Translations under genes and position numbers: made by a program | Part shown: in pieces, positions 24,658-31,677 of the stretch | Numbering within the stretch: position 1 is the first letter of the stretch | How the letters are laid out: the number at the start of each line of letters is the position of its first letter | Notes under the pieces: generated by a model | The model's database searches: none | Seen by the model: the letters and a program-made list of their open reading frames with translations, nothing else | Told to the model about the DNA's origin: nothing | IMG/VR virus record: IMGVR_UViG_3300034111_000310 | Coordinates: 1-37,822 of that record | Source: a virus | Direction: 5' to 3' (one strand) | DNA: 37,822 bases

Positions 24658-25283
24658 TTTCGAATCACCCAGAAGTTGTTACGTACGACGCTGAACTCAA
24701 GATTCCGCTCCATCGTGAAGCGGATCACGGCAGGACCGACACCGGGAAAGCCAACGTCGTCGCCGAACATGATTCCGCCGAGAGCGACGAGCGGCCAAAA
24801 AGCGCACAGGTCGTCATGCACGTCCGCGTATTCGTGCGAGCCGTCGATGTACACTAGTTCGGCGCAAATCTTGTGGTGCTGCAAGATCCTCGCCCCGTTA
24901 ATGCTGGTATTCTGGATCGGATAAATGCGCTGCGCGTGCGGCGAGTCCTTGATGTTGCGGATAAACTGATGATAGAGCCTCGGGCATCCGACCGAGTCGA
25001 GGAGCCGGTCGTTCTCCGATCCGCTTGAAAGAACGTGATCAATTCCTCCGAGCCATGTGTCCACGCAAACAATGTCGCTCGCGAAGCGCTCGGTCGCCTT
25101 CGCGAAGTGAATTGCGCTCCGGCCCTTCCACGAACCGACTTCAATGATCGTTTTCGGTGCGAGCAGTTCGACAAGTTCGTCGAAGATCGGGTCGTCGCTG
25201 TTCCAGCCGCGAATGTCCTCGTGTTTGGGAAGCTGGCTTGTGTCGCCTGATGTGAGCTGCGCGATTGATGGGAATGGTTTCAT
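24654..25283 (-). CDS. SAM-dependent methyltransferase (Methyltransf_24-like)
   Basis: A 209-residue class I methyltransferase. Motif I is TIIEVGSWKGRSAIHFA (about residues 45-61), and an acidic strand end follows (DIVCVDTWLGG). ELVYIDGSHEYADVHDDLCA (about 141-160) is the signature of the Methyltransf_24/cephalosporin-hydroxylase-like group, whose members often methylate sugars or small molecules. It lies between a glycosyltransferase and the large terminase, separating the two terminase genes. Methylation of a glycan made by the neighbouring enzymes is a reasonable inference; no direct evidence exists. The leader is AATTAAAAAC with no SD. The stop overlaps the terminase GTG. Confidence 0.78.
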   Translation of the reverse strand: MKPFPSIAQLTSGDTSQLPKHEDIRGWNSDDPIFDELVELLAPKTIIEVGSWKGRSAIHFAKATERFASDIVCVDTWLGGIDHVLSSGSENDRLLDSVGCPRLYHQFIRNIKDSPHAQRIYPIQNTSINGARILQHHKICAELVYIDGSHEYADVHDDLCAFWPLVALGGIMFGDDVGFPGVGPAVIRFTMERNLEFSVVRNNFWVIRK

Positions 25284-25292
25284 GTTTTTAAT

Positions 25293-26045
25293 TCAGAATG
25301 ATATGATCTGCGGACAGTTGCGACGCGATTCGCAGAGCGCGAGAATTTGTTCCTCTGTCACGCGGTGGTGCTGGATGCCGTAGCCCCCGCGCAGGTTCAC
25401 CTTGCTCTGCCGGTCCCGCCGGTCGCGCGTCCGCCGGGTTACCGCAAACGACGGGTCAGCGTTTTGCCAGTGCGTGCCCTCGAACCAGAACGCGTGATCG
25501 AAGGTGCCGCCGCATTGCCGGTGATTCCCGAGGTCGAGACAGATGCCCCGGTCGGCGCGGATCACGATGGGCTTCTGGTAGAGGATGTTCTCTGGCGAGC
25601 GGTAGTCAGGATCGCCGAAGCGACGCTGCGGGACCGGAGGCTGATCGAGGTCGAGGTCGCGCTCCGAGTGATGTCGGAACACGTTCCGCATCCGAGCCTC
25701 GATCACCGTGACGGTCTCGGGAACGCTCGCGAGGTACTCTTGCGGATTCCCGCAGCGGCTCGGCCAAATGAATTCATCCGCGTCCACGACAATCTTCCAC
25801 GCGGACGCAGACGGCTCGGCGAGCAACGCGTTGACCTTGTCCGTCTTCATGCGGTCGTCCATGCCAGCCGGGAACTCAAAGTCGATCACGCGCACATTGC
25901 GCGCAGCTTCGAGGACTTCGCGGGTGCGGTCGCTGGATCGCGAAACGACCGCGAGGATCTCGTCGGCCCACGCGTAGTGCTGGACGAACAGGCGCGCCAG
26001 CGTCTCTTCGTTATAGAAAAAGCAAATGACTTGAACGTGGGTCAT
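25293..26045 (-). CDS. Glycosyltransferase, family 2-like
   Basis: A 250-residue protein that starts MTHVQVICFFYNEETLARLF, typical for GT2-like enzymes acting on glycans. WKIVVDADEFIWP (about residues 81-93) contains the metal-binding DAD/DXD motif. Further on are an HWQN segment and a basic stretch TRRTRDRRDRQSKVNLR. It should use a nucleotide-sugar donor; specificity is unknown. The ATG at 26045 overlaps the small terminase stop by 4 nt. A longer in-frame extension is an Arg-rich shadow of the small terminase and is not used. Its insertion between the two terminase subunit genes, together with the methyltransferase, is unusual. Confidence 0.78.
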   Translation of the reverse strand: MTHVQVICFFYNEETLARLFVQHYAWADEILAVVSRSSDRTREVLEAARNVRVIDFEFPAGMDDRMKTDKVNALLAEPSASAWKIVVDADEFIWPSRCGNPQEYLASVPETVTVIEARMRNVFRHHSERDLDLDQPPVPQRRFGDPDYRSPENILYQKPIVIRADRGICLDLGNHRQCGGTFDHAFWFEGTHWQNADPSFAVTRRTRDRRDRQSKVNLRGGYGIQHHRVTEEQILALCESRRNCPQIISF

Positions 26046-26689
26046 GGCTCGTCGTCCGAGACCCGCGCGCTCGTTGCAACCATCCCGCCCTGATAGAGAG
26101 CGATGTTCGAGTTGATCACCTCGCGGATCTCGTCGAGGATTACCCCGCCCTCGACGTTGACCTCGGCTGCGTTCTTCCCGATCACGCGCTGCCCGAGTTC
26201 GACTTCGAGCTTGAGCCTCAGGAGCAGGTCGAGCTTCTGCGACAAGGTTGCGAGCATGTCGTCCACGACTTCCTTCGCGATGACTTCCCCGGCCTCGCGC
26301 TCGTTCTTCGCGCGGGCGAGCCGGATCTGCTCGCGCATCAACTCGGCTTTGAGTTCGGCGAGGTTCTTCGTCGCCGTGTCCTTGCCGATCACGTTCTCCG
26401 CGCAGAACTGCTGCCACGCGACGAGGTTCTCCCGGCGACCGTCCTCATGCTTCGCGGGCGCGTTTGGGAAGCGGGCGCGCGCGTCGTAAACTGCCTGACG
26501 CGAGAGACCGAGTTCCTTCGCAAGCGTCGTCGTGTCCTTGACCCAGCCGTCCGACTGCTCGGACTGAAACTCGATCATCGCCTTGCGATCCGCAGCCGTC
26601 ATGGTCTTGCCCGCCTTCAGCTTTGAGGCGATGTTCGCGAGGTTTTTCCGCGCGAGGAGTTCGGAAGGTGACTGCGGCGTGTCGGTCAC
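26042..26689 (-). CDS. Terminase small subunit-like DNA-packaging protein
   Basis: A 215-residue protein starting at GTG 26689, which overlaps the stop of the methyltransferase fusion as GTGA. A helix-turn-helix is visible at TTTLAKELGLSRQAVYDARA (around residues 55-74). A long helical region follows (NLAELKAELMREQIRLARAK) and an oligomerisation-like part (SQKLDLLLRLKLEVELG). This arrangement fits small terminases that recognise the packaging site and load the large subunit. A long Arg-rich extension upstream of 26689 is rejected because it overlaps the previous gene out of frame. It is separated from the large subunit by two non-packaging genes. Confidence 0.72.
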   Translation of the reverse strand: MTDTPQSPSELLARKNLANIASKLKAGKTMTAADRKAMIEFQSEQSDGWVKDTTTLAKELGLSRQAVYDARARFPNAPAKHEDGRRENLVAWQQFCAENVIGKDTATKNLAELKAELMREQIRLARAKNEREAGEVIAKEVVDDMLATLSQKLDLLLRLKLEVELGQRVIGKNAAEVNVEGGVILDEIREVINSNIALYQGGMVATSARVSDDEP

Positions 26690-27870
26690 AGCTTGATTGG
26701 CGTCTTGCCGGTTGCATCCGCCCAGCGTTGAAGCGCGACGGCGACGTAGTTTGGACTGATCTCGATGGCGCGCGCTTTGCGCCCGAGCTGCTCGCACGCC
26801 ATGATCGTCGTGCCACTGCCACTAAATGGCTCGTAAACCACGTCGGCGGATTTCGTGTGATTGCCGATTGCGTACACCCACATCTCGACCGGCTTCATGG
26901 TTGGATGCTCGCGGGAAGCCTTTGGCCGGTCGAAGTCCCAAACCGTCGTCTTCGTCCGGTCGCTGTTCTTTAGCCGGTCGCCGGGTTTCCATCCGAACAG
27001 GATCGGCTCGTGTTTGTAGTGGTACTCCGAGTGCCCCATTACCATCGAGTCCTTGTTCCAGACCATGACCTGCCGTAGATATCCACGCCCCTTCCAGTCG
27101 TTGAAAAATACGCCGTGCAGCGGACCCGCCGGGACCGTTGCGACCCAGTAGGCTCCGGCACGCGAAACGGCGTCTGCCGCGTCGAACCACTGCTTGCACA
27201 TCTTCGCCAGAGTCTCCTCGTCCACATCGTCGTTCTCGACCTTGAGCGCGTCCTTCGTCTTGCCGACGTAGGCGACGCCGTAGGGTGGGTCAGTGATGAC
27301 CATGTCAGCGAGCCCCCCCCCAATCACGCGGCGGGCGTCATCGAGCTTCGACGAGTCGCCGCACAGTAGCCGGTGCTCGCCTAGTTGCCAAAGCTGCCCC
27401 GGCTCCACGCCCCACTTCGCCCGAAGCTCGTCGGCCTTGTCGATCTGCGGCTCCGCATCGACCTCGGAGTCCCCGACAAGGTCGGAGGAAATCTTTGCCA
27501 GCTCCTGCTCGGTAAAGCCGAGATCCGCGAGGTCTTGACCGGCGTCGAGGAGCGACTTTAGCACCTCGTCCAGCTTTTCGTCCCACTCCGCCAGCTCCGC
27601 CGTCCGGTTGTCCGCGATGGCGAACGCGGTCGCCTCCACGCCGGTCAGCTCGGTCCTCGTCGCGCTGATCTCGGTCCAGCCGAGTTCCTGTGCTGCCGTG
27701 AGCGTGCCGTTGCCGGCGAGAACGATTCCCTTTGCGTCGATGACGATTGGCTTTTGCTGACCAAACTTCCGGAGCGACGCCTTGATCGCGTCGAGGTTTC
27801 TGCGCGAGTGTTTGCGCACGTTCGACGGGTCGAGGGACAGGTCCGCGACCTTGATGCTTTCGATTTTCAT
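26686..27870 (-). CDS. ParB-like domain fused to DNA adenine/cytosine-N4 methyltransferase
   Basis: A 394-residue fusion. Residues about 1-95 are a ParB/Srx-like domain (KFGQQKPIVIDAKGIVLAGN, AIADNRTAE). From about 160 a DNA methyltransferase begins with GQLWQLGEHRLLCGDS. It has the catalytic DPPYG motif at 194-198 and the SAM-binding FSGSGTT at 349-355, so motif IV precedes motif I (beta-type order). HPTMKPVEMW is also typical. DPPY methyltransferases modify exocyclic amino groups (N6-adenine or N4-cytosine). In phages this usually protects DNA from restriction. A G9 run encoding GGG lies about ten codons before DPPY. The leader has no SD. It heads the packaging module. Confidence 0.9.
   Translation of the reverse strand: MKIESIKVADLSLDPSNVRKHSRRNLDAIKASLRKFGQQKPIVIDAKGIVLAGNGTLTAAQELGWTEISATRTELTGVEATAFAIADNRTAELAEWDEKLDEVLKSLLDAGQDLADLGFTEQELAKISSDLVGDSEVDAEPQIDKADELRAKWGVEPGQLWQLGEHRLLCGDSSKLDDARRVIGGGLADMVITDPPYGVAYVGKTKDALKVENDDVDEETLAKMCKQWFDAADAVSRAGAYWVATVPAGPLHGVFFNDWKGRGYLRQVMVWNKDSMVMGHSEYHYKHEPILFGWKPGDRLKNSDRTKTTVWDFDRPKASREHPTMKPVEMWVYAIGNHTKSADVVYEPFSGSGTTIMACEQLGRKARAIEISPNYVAVALQRWADATGKTPIKL
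27313..27321 (-). repeat. G9 homopolymer inside the methyltransferase gene
   Basis: Nine C on the plus strand are read as GGG GGG GGG (residues G184-G186), eight codons before D194 of the DPPY motif. Slippage by one base would destroy the frame before the catalytic motif. Confidence 0.9.
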
Positions 27871-28064
27871 TTGTAAAGATTTGTAAAAAAGTGAAACGCG
27901 TTTTTTTACGCTAGGTCGCTTAACCCCTATCGCTACCCATTAACAAAAGGTTTCCTACCCCCCCCCACCCCCGGGTACCCCCCTACCTCCACCCTCCCGC
28001 GCCGAGAAAATGCCTCCTACCCCCATAGGACGGCGCCTGACGAGGCTCCGGCGGTCGATCTCGA
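27871..28064 (-). other. G-rich intergenic region before the packaging module
   Basis: This is the longest stretch without a convincing gene (194 nt). On the coding strand positions 27998-27958 contain GGG, GGG, GGGGGG, GGGGG and GGGGGGGGG runs separated by short spacers, enough for a G-quadruplex. Nearer the methyltransferase start are a small palindrome GCGT-AAAAAA-ACGC (around 27900-27913) and an A/T/C-rich leader (ACTTTTTTACAAATCTTTACAA). A weak promoter-like pair TTGTTA-17-TTAAGC occurs around 27919-27947, but I would not rely on it. The region lies upstream of the small terminase and could contain the packaging (cos) site or a regulatory structure; neither is demonstrated. Confidence 0.6.
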
Positions 28065-28241
28065 TCACAGTTCCCTCTTCCCGGTCTGCCAGCCGGTCCC
28101 AGCGATCAGAACCTTTGCCCTTCGCATCGACGCCCAACTGCAAATGGCTGACCCGAGCGTGATCACCCGACATCCGAGTCGGTGGGTGAGCGTGAACGCG
28201 ATGATCGCGAGGTCGGTGCGTACGGTCGATGGTCGCTTCAT
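28065..28241 (-). CDS. Possible small protein, 58 aa
   Basis: A frame of 58 codons begins MKRPSTVRTDLAIIAF, with its ATG overlapping the stop of the HTH gene as ATGA. The coupling is the main support. The sequence is basic with a mildly hydrophobic centre; no domain is recognised. Codon third positions are less GC-biased than in neighbours, and another frame is open over part of the region, so this may be non-coding. Confidence 0.35.
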   Translation of the reverse strand: MKRPSTVRTDLAIIAFTLTHRLGCRVITLGSAICSWASMRRAKVLIAGTGWQTGKREL

Positions 28242-28603
28242 GGCCGGGTATCGTGCTGCTCGATTGCGTAACGCTCGTCGTGCATCAGCGCCGAGAGCCT
28301 CGGGAACACAAGCGCGACCTTGTTCAGTTCGCTTCGCCACTCGTGGTGCAGAGCCTGCCGGGTGCGCCCTGTGGTCGATGCCATGTCCGCGAACGATTGC
28401 GTGACCGCGCTGACGTCACCTGAGCCAAACCGGATCGCGACGAGGAACATCGTGGGCGAAAGGTCCGCGAGCGTCGCCAGCCGACGGCAAAGATCCGCCG
28501 CCCCTCGGACCTCGCACTCCTCCAGCTCGACCAGTCGCTCGAGTATCTCGGCGGTGATCTTCGCCGAGTCGGTTGAGACCGTGATCGAGACGTAGGTGAT
28601 CAC
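28238..28603 (-). CDS. Small putative HTH protein
   Basis: A 121-residue protein. SAVTQSFADMASTTGRTRQA (about residues 65-84) followed by LHHEWRSELN has the spacing of a helix-turn-helix, like sigma-region-4 or resolvase-type domains. That suggests DNA binding or regulation. The N-terminal half (ITAEILERLVELEECEVRGA) is helical. The ATG overlaps the upstream gene by 4 nt and its stop overlaps a possible 58-aa frame. Located at the end of the replication block, just before the packaging region, it could regulate the switch to late genes (inference). Confidence 0.6.
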   Translation of the reverse strand: MITYVSITVSTDSAKITAEILERLVELEECEVRGAADLCRRLATLADLSPTMFLVAIRFGSGDVSAVTQSFADMASTTGRTRQALHHEWRSELNKVALVFPRLSALMHDERYAIEQHDTRP

Positions 28604-28875
28604 GTTAGGTCGCTCACCGGATCATAGACGAGGCGCTTAAGTTCGGGCGCGATGTCGATGCAGTCCATCCCCTCGATCTTAAGCTGCCCCATCTGATCCT
28701 TCTGCTGGATCATCGAGATGATCGCGCGAAGGGATTTGATCCGCTCCGAGTATGTTCGATTAACCGTCTTGCGCCTGACTTCGAGCGTCGTGATTGAACG
28801 CGCTGCTTGCGCGGAGAATCGCAGAGCCTCTAGCTCCCTCAGTTCCAGATCGTGCTGTCGATTGGCTGTTGCCAT
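28600..28875 (-). CDS. Hypothetical helical protein, 91 aa
   Basis: The product MATANRQHDLELRELEALRF is Arg/Leu/Glu-rich and predicted helical for its first 65 residues; it ends with APELKRLVYDPVSDLT. No domain is recognised. The ATG at 28875 is chosen because the bases just upstream form the A/C-rich leader GAAAACACAAAACGAA seen before other genes. A GTG 57 nt further upstream would translate that leader as AETKTQNE. It is coupled to the HTH gene by ATGA. Confidence 0.6.
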   Translation of the reverse strand: MATANRQHDLELRELEALRFSAQAARSITTLEVRRKTVNRTYSERIKSLRAIISMIQQKDQMGQLKIEGMDCIDIAPELKRLVYDPVSDLT

Positions 28876-28997
28876 TTCGTTTTGTGTTTTCGTCTCGGCC
28901 CTTGCGCGGTGAGTCGCTTGTGCTTCGCCCACGCGTGAGCCGAGATCAGTTTTGGTTTTGTGTTTTGTTGCTGTCCCACGTTGATGTTGTTTTGCAT
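28839..28997 (-). CDS. Possible small basic protein, 52 aa
   Basis: An ATG frame (MQNNINVGQQQNTKPKLISA) fills most of the gap between the DnaC-like gene and the 91-aa gene, overlapping the latter by 37 nt. It is rich in Gln, Asn and Lys because much of it coincides with A/C-rich leader sequence. It may be a real small gene or only a leader that happens to be open. No domain is seen. Confidence 0.25.
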   Translation of the reverse strand: MQNNINVGQQQNTKPKLISAHAWAKHKRLTAQGPRRKHKTKWQQPIDSTIWN

Positions 28998-29016
28998 CTC
29001 GTTGAATTTGTCAATG

Positions 29017-29874
29017 CTACTGTCCCGGCAGCTTGAATGAAACTCCGACGCAAAGCTCGTTGAGCCGTCGCAGGATGTCGTCCCCGAGACACTCCTCGCC
29101 GAATCGCGACCGCAGTTCCGAGCCTGCAAACCGCGTCGAGAGAACGACCGGGAGCCCGCGCCCGTACCGTTTGTCGAGCACCTCCCAGAGCAGCGCAGCC
29201 ATCGCAGGCGTGGACTTCTCTTTGCCGAGGTCGTCGATCATGAGCACCGAGCATCCGCAGAGCCAATCGACCTGCTCAATGTCGCGCGCGGCCTTCGACA
29301 AGATCCGCCCGAGTTCGACCGCGTTCAGAGTGACCGGCGCGCGTCCTTCGAGTTCGAGTTCGCGGGCAAGCGCCCAGTACGCCGTCGTCTTGCCGCTGCC
29401 GCTCGGCCCCTTCATCGCGATGCCGCGTCCGCTCGATGGTCGCCACGCCTTGACGCGCTCGAACGCCGCCCGGTCCACGTTCGCCGGAAGCGTGCCAAAG
29501 ATCGCGTCGCGCATCCGCTGCGGGCAAGCCTCGTCCCACTTCGGCGTCGCGCTGCTGCTGTCGTGCTCGTCCTGTTGCTCGTTGTAGTGCAGCCGGACCA
29601 GCTCCATGCAGTCCTCGCAGACCGTCACGGGCAGCTCGATCACGGTCTCGAACATCTCGTGCCGGGAAGGCGTAGGGTCGATTCGATTCGCGCAGCCTCG
29701 GCAGACCGGCTTCCCGATGTCCCACTCCTCGCGCGTGCCGTTGCCCCATGTGTTCGCCAGCAGGTTCTCCCAGCGTGAGCGGTTCGCGGCGTCGAACGAG
29801 CATTTCAGCCCGGTCAGGCGAGTGACGTTGCGTGCCTGCGTTTCGCCGAAAGGTGTTTCAGAGCGTGTAGCCAT
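29017..29874 (-). CDS. DnaC-like helicase loader (AAA+ ATPase)
   Basis: A 285-residue protein. The N-terminal third holds two Cys pairs, C58-x2-C61 and C86-x2-C89, a likely zinc ribbon. The AAA+ core has Walker A GPSGSGKT (156-163) and Walker B LMIDDLGKE (211-219), followed by the sensor-like VVLSTRFAG. DnaC/IstB-type loaders open the replicative helicase ring and place it at the origin. It starts 17 nt inside the end of the replisome-organiser gene, the typical phage O/P-like pairing. No phage helicase gene was found, so it probably recruits the host DnaB (inference). Confidence 0.85.
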   Translation of the reverse strand: MATRSETPFGETQARNVTRLTGLKCSFDAANRSRWENLLANTWGNGTREEWDIGKPVCRGCANRIDPTPSRHEMFETVIELPVTVCEDCMELVRLHYNEQQDEHDSSSATPKWDEACPQRMRDAIFGTLPANVDRAAFERVKAWRPSSGRGIAMKGPSGSGKTTAYWALARELELEGRAPVTLNAVELGRILSKAARDIEQVDWLCGCSVLMIDDLGKEKSTPAMAALLWEVLDKRYGRGLPVVLSTRFAGSELRSRFGEECLGDDILRRLNELCVGVSFKLPGQ

Positions 29875-30640
29875 GAGCTTTTGCCTCCAGTTCGTAGGTT
29901 GATGTGCCGCCGGATTTCATGGTCTGCTGGCCGACTCCGTTCAGGGGTTTGTCGCAGCGGTTCAGCCAGTTCACAAAGCGCCGCCGGGTCGCCTGCCTGC
30001 CGTTGGTCTCGCACCAGCGCGTCATCTTGCCGTGCTCCTGCGCGACGTTTAAGCCCTTGTACGTTGGGTCTGCCCCTAGACCGGCGAGCCATTCGGCGTC
30101 GTCAGGCTTCGGTTTAGGCGCCCGCTTTGGTTTTGAAACTGACGTTGGCGCGGATACCTCCGCGCTATCCGTTGCCCCCAACGTCTTATTCTCTTCTCCT
30201 TCTCCTTCTCCTTCTCCTTCTCCTTCTCCTTCCGCTTTCGCAGAATTAACCAACGTTGGTTTCTTTCGGGTTCCGACGTTGGTTTCGATTGTACCGGGAG
30301 AAGCAACCGACGACGGCCTCCCGCCGCGCTGCCCGTTGGTTCTAGCACGCTCCCGACGTTGCTGAACCTCTGCCTCCTTGTCGCAAGGATAGGACCAAAG
30401 GTGCAGGTCATCGCCTATCCAGCGCCAGAGCGTCGAATCGGCTAGGACTTCGGATTGCGTGACGCGAGCAAGTTGCTGCCACTTGCGATCTGCCCACGGC
30501 TTGCACGCTACGATCACGCCGCCGTTTTCCTGCCCGGCGCAGTACCGAAAGAGGCAAAGCCATGTGGCTCGGTTGATCGGGTCAGAGCCGACGAACTCCT
30601 CGCTGTCTAGCGTCGTGGTTTCAATGTTCAGCCAGTTCAT
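29858..30640 (-). CDS. Replisome organiser-like protein
   Basis: A 260-residue protein with an N-terminal winged-helix-like region (residues 1-90: NRATWLCLFRYCAGQENGGV, KWQQLARVTQSEVL, LHLWSYPCDKEAEVQQRRER). This is typical of phage replication initiators that read host-like or origin DNA. A low-complexity linker (EG)6 lies around residues 137-150. The C-terminal Lys/Pro-rich part and NGRQATRRRFVNWLNRCDKP probably contact the helicase loader encoded directly downstream. Similar N-termini are familiar from phages and prophages of GC-rich, non-proteobacterial hosts (memory-based, not checked). Its ATG lies 10-15 nt after the U-tract of a strong hairpin, so its expression may be attenuated. Confidence 0.7.
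   Translation of the reverse strand: MNWLNIETTTLDSEEFVGSDPINRATWLCLFRYCAGQENGGVIVACKPWADRKWQQLARVTQSEVLADSTLWRWIGDDLHLWSYPCDKEAEVQQRRERARTNGQRGGRPSSVASPGTIETNVGTRKKPTLVNSAKAEGEGEGEGEGEGEENKTLGATDSAEVSAPTSVSKPKRAPKPKPDDAEWLAGLGADPTYKGLNVAQEHGKMTRWCETNGRQATRRRFVNWLNRCDKPLNGVGQQTMKSGGTSTYELEAKAHGYTL
30192..30232 (-). repeat. Hexanucleotide microsatellite (GAAGGA)n
   Basis: Tandem hexamers encode (Glu-Gly)6 in the linker of the replisome organiser. Copy-number change would keep the reading frame and only alter linker length. Confidence 0.85.
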
Positions 30641-30716
30641 GAGATAAAAGAAAAAGTCCGCCAGCCCACGCGGTAGAAATTGGCGATGAAACTCGCCTCG
30701 CGCAGACTGACGGACT
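30641..30716 (-). ncRNA. Structured RNA with intrinsic-terminator-like end (attenuator or small RNA)
   Basis: On the minus strand AGTCCGTCAGTCTGCGCG (30716-30699) pairs with CGCGTGGGCTGGCGGACT (30672-30655) over 18 positions with no mismatch, 14 Watson-Crick and 4 G-U. In plus-strand RNA these four would be mismatches, so the structure is specific to the transcribed strand. The 26-nt loop holds a second hairpin GGCGA-GTTTCA-TCGCC. The stem is followed by TTTTTCTTTT and then, within a few bases, the ATG of the replisome organiser. It looks like a terminator placed as an attenuator, or the 3' end of a small RNA. No family is recognised. Confidence 0.7.
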
Positions 30717-30797
30717 CAAATTGATTGGTTTCATGGATAGGCTTTCTACGGCCTCGGGTAAGCAAGTTACGCGAAGATCAATTGGAGTAAAGAACTT

Positions 30798-31253
30798 TTA
30801 CCCCTCCCAGCTAATCGTAATCGTGCAACCGGCTTCGCGTTCCGATTCGGACCAGAACTTCATCGCCGTCACGATCTCGATTTGCGCGTCGTCTCGCCAG
30901 ATCCGCCCGTTGCGCGTGATCCGGTCAGCAACCAGTTTGATTAGATTATCGATGTCCGGCTTCTGCGTGTGCTTGCGTGGTGCGCTCGGCTTCAGGCCCT
31001 TCGCCCCGGTGTGCGACTTCGGGCGAGCGAAGAAGAAAGCGATCATGATCGAGATCGGCGCATCGGTCGGCGTCGAGATCCGCTCCGACAGAACGAGCTG
31101 CCTGATGCCGTCATCGACCGCGCGCTTCCAGCGGTCAGCCACGTCGGAGTCGTACATCCGCGCGACGTGCTTCGACCCCATCTTGCGAGCGAAGGCTCTC
31201 GGGCGAGGTTGTCCCTTCGGGTCTCCGCCGATGAAGGTGTTGATCGATATCAT
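30798..31253 (-). CDS. RusA-type Holliday junction resolvase
   Basis: A 151-residue protein with the RusA family pattern: GDPKGQPRPRAFARK near the N-terminus, and HTQKPDIDNLIKLVAD (about 95-110) containing the catalytic-type D100 and D102. IWRDDAQIEI (118-127) has the further acidic D121/D122, followed by the KFWSESE region. RusA cuts four-way junctions; phages use it to resolve replication and recombination intermediates before packaging. The ATG overlaps the upstream HTH gene by 4 nt. It ends 158 nt before the replisome-organiser start. Confidence 0.88.
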   Translation of the reverse strand: MISINTFIGGDPKGQPRPRAFARKMGSKHVARMYDSDVADRWKRAVDDGIRQLVLSERISTPTDAPISIMIAFFFARPKSHTGAKGLKPSAPRKHTQKPDIDNLIKLVADRITRNGRIWRDDAQIEIVTAMKFWSESEREAGCTITISWEG

Positions 31254-31477
31254 GCCGTCGTCCTTTCCGTCGCCGTCTTGCGCCGGATCATCAGGAAGTC
31301 GCGCTCCTCGTCGGTGATGCGCTGGTTGATTAGACCCAGCTTTTTTGAGCGAAGGAACGCGCTGGTCATCGAGCCGCGCATCACCGAGGCGATCTCCTTA
31401 GGCGTCTGGAATTCCATGAGCCTCCGGTCGATCTCGTCGTTGATTAATTTCTGTTCTGCTTTGCATCGTCTGTTCAT
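31250..31477 (-). CDS. Small HTH-like protein, 75 aa
   Basis: The product begins MNRRCKAEQKLINDEIDRRL, and TPKEIASVMRGSMTSAFLRS followed by KKLGL gives a helix-turn-helix of the kind seen in phage regulators and transposase-type domains. The ATG at 31477 is chosen because the 28 nt before it are an A/C-rich leader (AACCCAAAAACCAAAACACA) that also encodes the tail of the previous gene. An upstream in-frame start would translate that leader. It is coupled to rusA by ATGA. It could be a DNA-binding regulator; the target is unknown. Confidence 0.6.
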   Translation of the reverse strand: MNRRCKAEQKLINDEIDRRLMEFQTPKEIASVMRGSMTSAFLRSKKLGLINQRITDEERDFLMIRRKTATERTTA

Positions 31478-31677
31478 GGGTTTGTGTTTTGGTTTTTGGG
31501 TTTGAATTGTCCGAGTTTGTTGCGACGGGTCTTGTCCGCCTTTATCTTTTGCAGGAAGTCCTCGACCCATTGCTGGTCGCGACCGAGCTTGATCCCGCGA
31601 CGGCGCGCGATGCGGTACGTTGTGAGGTTCGCGACGCAGAACGCCGCGATGATCAGAACCAGTTCGAGGTTAGTCAT
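31474..31677 (-). CDS. Small single-TM membrane protein, 67 aa
   Basis: The first about 18 residues (NLELVLIIAAFCVANLTTY) form a membrane segment, followed by a strongly basic stretch RIARRRGIKLGRD. The tail ends KPKNQNTNP. The positive-inside rule predicts a cytoplasmic C-terminus. The Asn/Lys/Pro tail is an effect of the A/C-rich leader of the next gene lying inside this frame. It overlaps the exonuclease gene stop by 4 nt. Its function is unknown; small membrane proteins in early regions often affect superinfection or host physiology. Confidence 0.6.
   Translation of the reverse strand: MTNLELVLIIAAFCVANLTTYRIARRRGIKLGRDQQWVEDFLQKIKADKTRRNKLGQFKPKNQNTNP

Noticed and set aside
26690-26797. 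N-terminal extension of the small terminase
   Set aside because: The extension is out of frame with, and fully overlaps, the end of the methyltransferase gene. GTG at 26689 gives the normal GTGA coupling.
27900-27950. TTGTTA-17-TTAAGC as promoter for the packaging operon
   Set aside because: The -10 hexamer is poor and the host sigma factor is unknown; mentioned only as a weak possibility.
27955-28173. Minus-strand frame ending in poly-glycine, plus a shorter GTG frame at 28068
   Set aside because: The end is just the G-run translated, and no coding pattern or homologous-looking segment is seen. A coupled frame at 28065-28241 is slightly more plausible.
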